Positions 59,600-64,000 of a DNA stretch of 64,000 nucleotides are shown piece by piece. Within the stretch, counting starts at the first letter, position 1, and every line of letters begins with the position of its first letter. Made by a program: the position numbers and the translations under genes. The notes beneath the pieces are model-generated. The model made no database searches. It was not told the origin of the DNA and was given only the letters and a program-made list of their open reading frames with translations. The DNA lies in NCBI RefSeq assembly GCF_032854445.1, contig NC_088300.1, forward strand, positions 60,176,984-60,240,983. The letters run 5' to 3'. The DNA comes from Liolophura sinensis (taxonomy: Eukaryota; Mollusca; Polyplacophora; Chitonida; Chitonidae).

Positions 59600-60840
59600 T
59601 GGTTGATCACAATGCAGATTGCCAGAGATTCTGAACGCTCTGTCCATACCTTTATTTATTTATTTATTTGATAGTGTTTTACGCCATACTCAAGAATATT
59701 TCACTTATACGACGGCGGCCAGCATTATGGTGGGAGGAAACCTGATAGAGCCCTGGGAAACCCATGACCATCCGCAGGTTTCTCCATACCTGTCAACGAA
59801 AGTGTTATGCCCATTGCAAAATTTGAGAAACTTTTTTAGTATCCTGGACCTACTAGTCTTTGAACTAATAACTTATGACGCAGATTGAAGTCATCACAAT
59901 TTACGCAAGATCTGACAAATGCTACAATGCTAGATATACATACGCCATATGCAGGACCCTTTGGTATATTGCTATCCAAATAAGGATAATTTACAATATC
60001 AAAATTGAAATTATCCCTTTTGTCGTAAAGGCGGCATGAAAGGAGACCTTGTTCGTTTCTGTACAGATATAAATCCAAATAAGATGTACCATGAGGACTA
60101 TCTGTTGTCTCCTTTAAATCTAATGAAGGCCGATAGATTTCTTTCACCGCTTCAGCAATATGGGGTTATTTAACGCCAGTAGATCATCAATATACCGCTT
60201 GGTAAATGAAAAGGATTGAGCTTTAAAGATATTACTTTTAAGTAATTTATGCATTTAATCGTGTTCATATGAAAACAGGTAGAGGTCTGCCAAAAGTGGT
60301 GCAACATTGGTACCCACTGGAATACCTATGCACTGTTGGTAAATGCAATCCCCGAATTTCACATAGATGTTATTAATGAGAAATTCAGGTAATTTAATAA
60401 ATAATGTAACATCCCAAGAGTGGTAACCTTTATAAATAGTAGAACTAAAGAAAGCCTTATTGCTTCTGACGTTAATGTAACGGTGACCTGTTTTAGTAAA
60501 TACCGAGACAATTAACGACGATATTCTTTCAATAAGATCTTTGTGAGGAATTGTAGTATAGAGAGTAGAGAAATACCATGTGGATACGTCTTTGTACGGT
60601 ATATGTATATGAGCATCAAGTTCTTCTGTAAGGCGTTTGGAGTTGTTAAGAGTCCACATGCAGTTGACCCCGGAATTTTTTGTTATGGCACAATACTTAT
60701 TCCAAAATGCCTTTACTTCTTGTAACGCTTTCGTAAGTAGGGTTGACAAGAGTTTGGTGGTACAACTACTTGAACCCGCAATAAATCGAGCCTTGTATGC
60801 GGATTTATGCATTTTAGGAATCCAGTAAAGTTGTGGTTAT
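59600..60840 (-). mobile_element. Decayed Penelope-like reverse transcriptase
   Basis: Read on the minus strand, conserved blocks of this reverse transcriptase class appear in order: YWIPKMHKSAYKARFIAG near 60835-60780, then STLYTTIPH, CIGIPVGTNVAPLLADLYLF, the catalytic YIDDLLAL near 60200, LDLYLY, YDKRDNFNFDIVNYP and RHKLLVQRLVGPGY. At least two frameshifts separate the pieces (around 60255 and 60150, and again at 59836). No GIY-YIG endonuclease was found. The coding trace continues beyond a SINE inserted at 59652-59782. The element is dead. Confidence 0.85.
59652..59782 (-). mobile_element. SINE family A nested in the Penelope-like relic, with target duplication
   Basis: A 5'-truncated family A copy flanked by a perfect 9-bp duplication TCCATACCT (59643-59651 and 59783-59791). 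Removing it rejoins the reverse-transcriptase reading trace on either side, so it inserted after the Penelope-like element. Confidence 0.9.
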
Positions 60841-62150
60841 TCTGTATGACGGGTAGGTATATTTAGGCGCCTTTCTTAAAGAAAGGTTTTGTGTTTATTA
60901 AATAGTTCCTTTAGAGTACATGTAGTAGCAGACAGGCATAAGTAAGTACTGTTCTTGTTTTTTTTCTTGTATTCATAATCTTATACCTAGGCGTGTTTTG
61001 TTTTGTAGGTTATATCCATGTGCATAACTCCCCCAGCATATAACTACTGTTGATTTTTTGGCGATGTTCAGTTCAGATGACAATGTATATCACTTCTGTT
61101 GAATGAGGATATGTTACCATTTTTTCTGTTAATGCAGACAGAAGATAACATCACCACCACCACCACGCCCCTCTACCGCAGCTAATCCATCAGGGGAATA
61201 CCGCCTGCACATTGAACACGTACTATTGCGACGGTGTGCATATTGGTGACACGTGTATCGCCAACCTCCACCATTACATGGGTAATCTACTGCACTTGGA
61301 CGATCTGTGATTTTTTTCTCTAAACTTTGCCGGCGAACGGAACTTTGTGATTGTTTTCGTTTTGATTTCACGGATTGAACTTTTGACTTCACCTTGAACT
61401 TTGACCTCGTACTGAACTTTTGGTAATCCCTAATGAGTGATAATTTGTTTTTTCGTTTCTTCAGTTCCTGTAGTTTGTTTCATGATGCACAAGTAAAAAA
61501 ATTGAAACATATAACATGCTGTGTTTGTTTGTTGTTTTTGTTGCGAAATACAGGTATACCCATGGTTCACCGATGTCACAGGGTTAGTCATTTTGATTGA
61601 TGGATTGTTGTGTTTCACGAGTGGTTCTTATCTTAGGCTAACTTGTAAATTAGGAGGCTTTGTCGAGAAAACTCACATAAACTCACAAGCAAGCGTTGTC
61701 ATTACCTACCTAGCCAGGGACACGTGAAGATGTTCGTCATTATGAAGTCAACTGCTTTAGGATGGGAAGATGTAGTCAGGACTGTCACAGGTCTCAAAGA
61801 GTACAAAAACCTGGTGCGTGTCATGTTCGAAGACGGTCACTTGAACGAGCCTCGGTTCACCGTCCTCTGTGTGTTCACAAAAGATGTATGTAGCCGTTTG
61901 GATGATTCTAATCCCATCCTCAACTACTATGACTACACCCTCCTACCGAAACTCAACGTCCACACGACGCACCAACCACACCCCAGCACCCTACCTAGCG
62001 TGAGACATCTTCCACGGTCTCACCTTCTGTGGTGGTCTTGTCCCTAGCCGTCTGTATCACCTGTGCTGTCCTCTGTTGGTGGACGGTAGGCCTACGGTAC
62101 GGTATAAAATAACGTAAGGCGAGTGACCGCCGTGCAGGTACAGTGCTCTC
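60841..62150. other. Region between transposon relics
   Basis: No certain gene. A plus-strand frame at 61724-62047 (start MKMFVIMKSTALGWEDVVRT) has normal protein-like composition for its first 80 residues but matches nothing I know. It may be a further gene of the Polinton-like segment that follows. The interval 60850-61500 shows nothing recognisable. Confidence 0.4.
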
Positions 62151-62179
62151 CAGTCCAGTTTATCCGTCATGACCTGTCG

Positions 62180-62935
62180 TCAGCGTCCAGGCACCACCCC
62201 AGTGAGAGTTCAAACCTGCACCAGGAAAAAAATCTCCCGACAGAGTTGCTATCGTCCTACATCAATTGTACTACAAGCCTGATAGTGCCGCCGCCTACAG
62301 TGGCGTGGAGCCGTTAACCCAGGCACGGACTCGGGTGAAGGCCTGGTCAGCCCAACAGAAGACGTATACCTCCATCGCCCCACCCTGTGTTACTATTTCC
62401 GTAACCGGGTCATCGTGGGAGAGATTGGCAGTCAGTGGCAAGCGGAATTGGTGGTTATGAGTGCCTTTGCCGAATACAACGATGGAAATTTTTGACATAT
62501 TGGCATCTTGACTTTCACGGAGGGATACCCAGTCCTACAATGTTCGACCCCGGGAAACGGACCCTGGTGATCGTGGATGACCTGATGGCCGAAGCGGACG
62601 AACGTGTCACGGCAATCGTTACCAAGGAAGCCACCATCGGAATATCAGCCTGATCTACATCGACCAGAATCTATCCAGAAAAGCAAGGACCATCGCACCA
62701 TCAGGTTAAATGCCCACTATTTGGTGTTTTTCAAAAACCCCAGAGATACCTCCCAGATCACGACGATATCCAAGCAAATGAGGCCCAGTATGTGCCTTTA
62801 AAGATGACACCTCCAAGCCGTATGGGTATTTGCCGGTGGATTTTATCCAAACTACGCCGGACCATCTTCGTTTGCGGAGGCGTGTTTTTCCTGACGAAAT
62901 CCAGTATGTCTATCTGCGAAAGACATAAAACCTTC
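62180..62935 (+). pseudogene. Polinton/adintovirus-like packaging ATPase, decayed
   Basis: Polintons (Mavericks) and related animal adintoviruses encode an FtsK/A32-type ATPase thought to drive DNA into capsids. The trace starts with a piece containing SLIVPPP. The clearest block is at about 62515-62640: FHGGIPSPTMFDPGKRTLVI then VDDLMAEA, the Walker B region (hydrophobic strand plus Asp-Asp). An adjoining frame gives a YIDQN-type strand, and later pieces carry FKNPRDTSQ (about 62730-62760) and KPYGY. The pieces lie in different frames with stops between them, and the Walker A loop is not recognisable. The gene is broken. Confidence 0.75.
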
Positions 62936-62957
62936 CCACACCTCATACGGCCAGTCA

Positions 62958-63295
62958 ATGTACAAGGCGATGCCAGTCATGTCAGTCCGTCTATACCGCT
63001 TTGCACCTTTGTTAAAACTCCTGGCCAATGGCTATTCTGAGATCCAATGTACGATCTTTCGAGGACCCGAACCAATGTTTATCTGTTGCCTGTGTGAATG
63101 TGTTGAATGGGAACGTCCCCCTTACCCCGTCTCAGAAGGCACGGTAGCGGCAGTACAAGGCCAGGCGCGCACGCTCGTGAAGAAGAGTGTTCCGCTGCAT
63201 GGCAAGCACCCCACTGTACAAATAGGCGGGCTTATCGGTCCCCATGGTTGCCCCCTTTGTGGCCTCTGTCCTCGGTGGATTGTTCCGTGATCGTT
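62958..63295 (+). pseudogene. Small basic Polinton/adintovirus-like protein, decayed
   Basis: In one frame a Lys/Arg-rich block (TPSQKAR, QYKARRA) near 63130-63170 is followed by a short hydrophobic Gly/Leu/Val end (VASVLGGLFR) near 63265-63290. This layout resembles the small adenovirus pX-like proteins encoded next to the ATPase in Polinton-type elements. In-frame stops interrupt it. Confidence 0.55.
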
Positions 63296-63299
63296 TGAT

Positions 63300-63700
63300 C
63301 GAGACGATGACACGTTAAAATATAACCTTGGTCGAACCTAGGCTGTTAGAGGGATTGATTCACTACATGAAATCACCTGATTAGGACATGGAAGGTACAG
63401 AGCTTTGTCTAATGAAGACAAGATTCGATGTTACGAACACGCCCTGCAACGCCACCGGACATTTCCCACAGCCGTACTACCATCACCACCACCATCAATA
63501 CCACCATCAACAACAGAATACACGCGGATCACAACACACGAAAGAGCAAAACGCCAGAAGGGGAAACAGCGCAACCTTCCACCGTGAAGGACTCTGCGTC
63601 AAAGACTGTACCATTGACATCCCTACGTCCCCGAGCGCCCCACACTCTTCACCCCAGGATGTCTCACACCCTTCGTCCTGCTACGCATATTTTACATGAC
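63300..63700 (+). pseudogene. Polinton/adintovirus-like protein fragment, decayed
   Basis: Pieces in shifted frames read LVEPRL near 63335 and SNEDKIRCYEHALQRH near 63405-63450. Both are typical of a short conserved protein between the basic protein and the next structural gene in these elements. A His- and Pro/Ser/Thr-rich low-complexity stretch with CAC/ATC triplets follows (63478-63520). Confidence 0.5.
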
Positions 63701-63727
63701 GCTACCCAGTAATAGTTCGCTCATCTT

Positions 63728-63985
63728 TTGTCGCGGAATACGTTGACGCATTACAGCACACAGCTACCTCAAGCGATTCATCTGTCCGGCGACTGGGAAT
63801 GTGGACTGGCGGAAATACAGTACCCCCGATCGTGTTATAATGTAGCGCAAAGAGTTCTGGTTTGGTGTGTTTCGTCTCAACCGTACCCACAAGACATTCC
63901 TGCCAGAGGGGTATTACCCTACACCCACTATCTTTGCACATGCCCTGAACACCCAGCTGAGGAAGAACCCCAATGGCTTTGTTAA
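63728..63985 (+). pseudogene. Polinton/adintovirus-like structural protein, 5' fragment
   Basis: Contains the conserved start region LTHYSTQLPQAIHLSGDWEC then GLAEIQYPRS and YNV. This LP-x-x-I-x-L-x-G-x-W-E...E-I-x-YP signature recurs in capsid-associated proteins of Polinton-type elements. The frame is lost soon afterwards, and the element runs off the window's right edge, so its remaining genes are not visible. Confidence 0.6.
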
Positions 63986-64000
63986 ACCCGTGGTAGATCA

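Larger units (their letters stand above)
54706..59600. other. Gene-poor region after the lectin gene
   Basis: Starts with the lectin 3' UTR; no canonical AATAAA was found in the first 500 bp. Contains SINEs at 55224 and 58520 and a minisatellite at 56035-56470. The interval 56600-58500 is AT-rich with several open frames of low-complexity composition and no recognisable family. At 58925-59123 a minus-strand frame encodes a hydrophobic start and a Cys/Tyr-rich end (CFGNGSCDYGAETLFTDYEW) before a stop; it is unassigned. Confidence 0.5.
61700..64000 (+). mobile_element. Polinton/adintovirus-like integrated element, partial and decayed
   Basis: Three to four consecutive traces on one strand (ATPase, small basic protein, short conserved protein, structural protein) keep the gene order expected of a Polinton-type late block. 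Every gene is frameshifted or interrupted. Neither the protein-primed polymerase nor the integrase nor a terminal inverted repeat lies inside the window. Confidence 0.7.

Noticed and set aside
61129-61392. Cys-containing minus-strand frame as a zinc-binding protein
   Set aside because: Contains a GGTGGT-type triplet run and no regular Cys/His spacing; no supporting exon structure.

Overview
This is nuclear DNA from an animal: AT-rich, intron-rich, and dense with short interspersed repeats, microsatellites and decayed transposons. No bacterial-type operons, rRNA or stand-alone tRNA genes were seen. The repeat style (tRNA-headed SINEs with a shared tail, Penelope-like and Polinton-like relics) and the gene content suggest a lophotrochozoan such as a mollusc or brachiopod. 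The species assignment is inference only.

Three multi-exon genes can be assembled by eye from conserved protein blocks, GT/AG splice sites and intron phase. (1) Minus strand, 24968 to 6015: a Golgi N-acetylglucosaminyltransferase IV-like gene (MGAT4 family, GT54). A first exon codes a membrane anchor. One large exon (7156-6015) holds the catalytic and C-terminal domains. Three candidate small exons lie between them, and at least one linking exon is unresolved. (2) Minus strand, 39994 to 30063: a complete 11-exon gene for an SLC49A4/DIRC2-type lysosomal transporter, 463 residues, with all phases closing. (3) Plus strand, 46226 to 54705: a complete 8-exon gene for a secreted 433-residue protein with a signal peptide, two C-type-lectin-like domains and a C-terminal PAN/Apple domain.

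Layout: 1-6014 intergenic with SINEs, a degenerate minisatellite and a long AT tract; 6015-24968 MGAT4-like gene, whose introns hold MITEs, a tetranucleotide tract and a Mutator-like element with a FLYWCH remnant; 24969-30062 intergenic with SINEs; 30063-39994 SLC49A4; 39995-46225 mostly unique intergenic DNA; 46226-54705 lectin/PAN gene; 54706-64000 gene-poor, with a minisatellite, a Penelope-like reverse transcriptase relic interrupted by a SINE, and a decayed Polinton/adintovirus-like segment running off the right edge.

The most unusual structures are two tandem repeats that each span a splice site of the transporter gene. A 72-bp unit carries the end of exon 10 plus its 5' splice site, and it keeps the reading frame through three spare copies. 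A 70-bp unit carries the 3' splice site and start of exon 9. A GC-rich fold-back element sits in an intron of the lectin gene, and several dispersed repeat families could not be named. The three genes show no functional link beyond all acting in the secretory or endolysosomal system.
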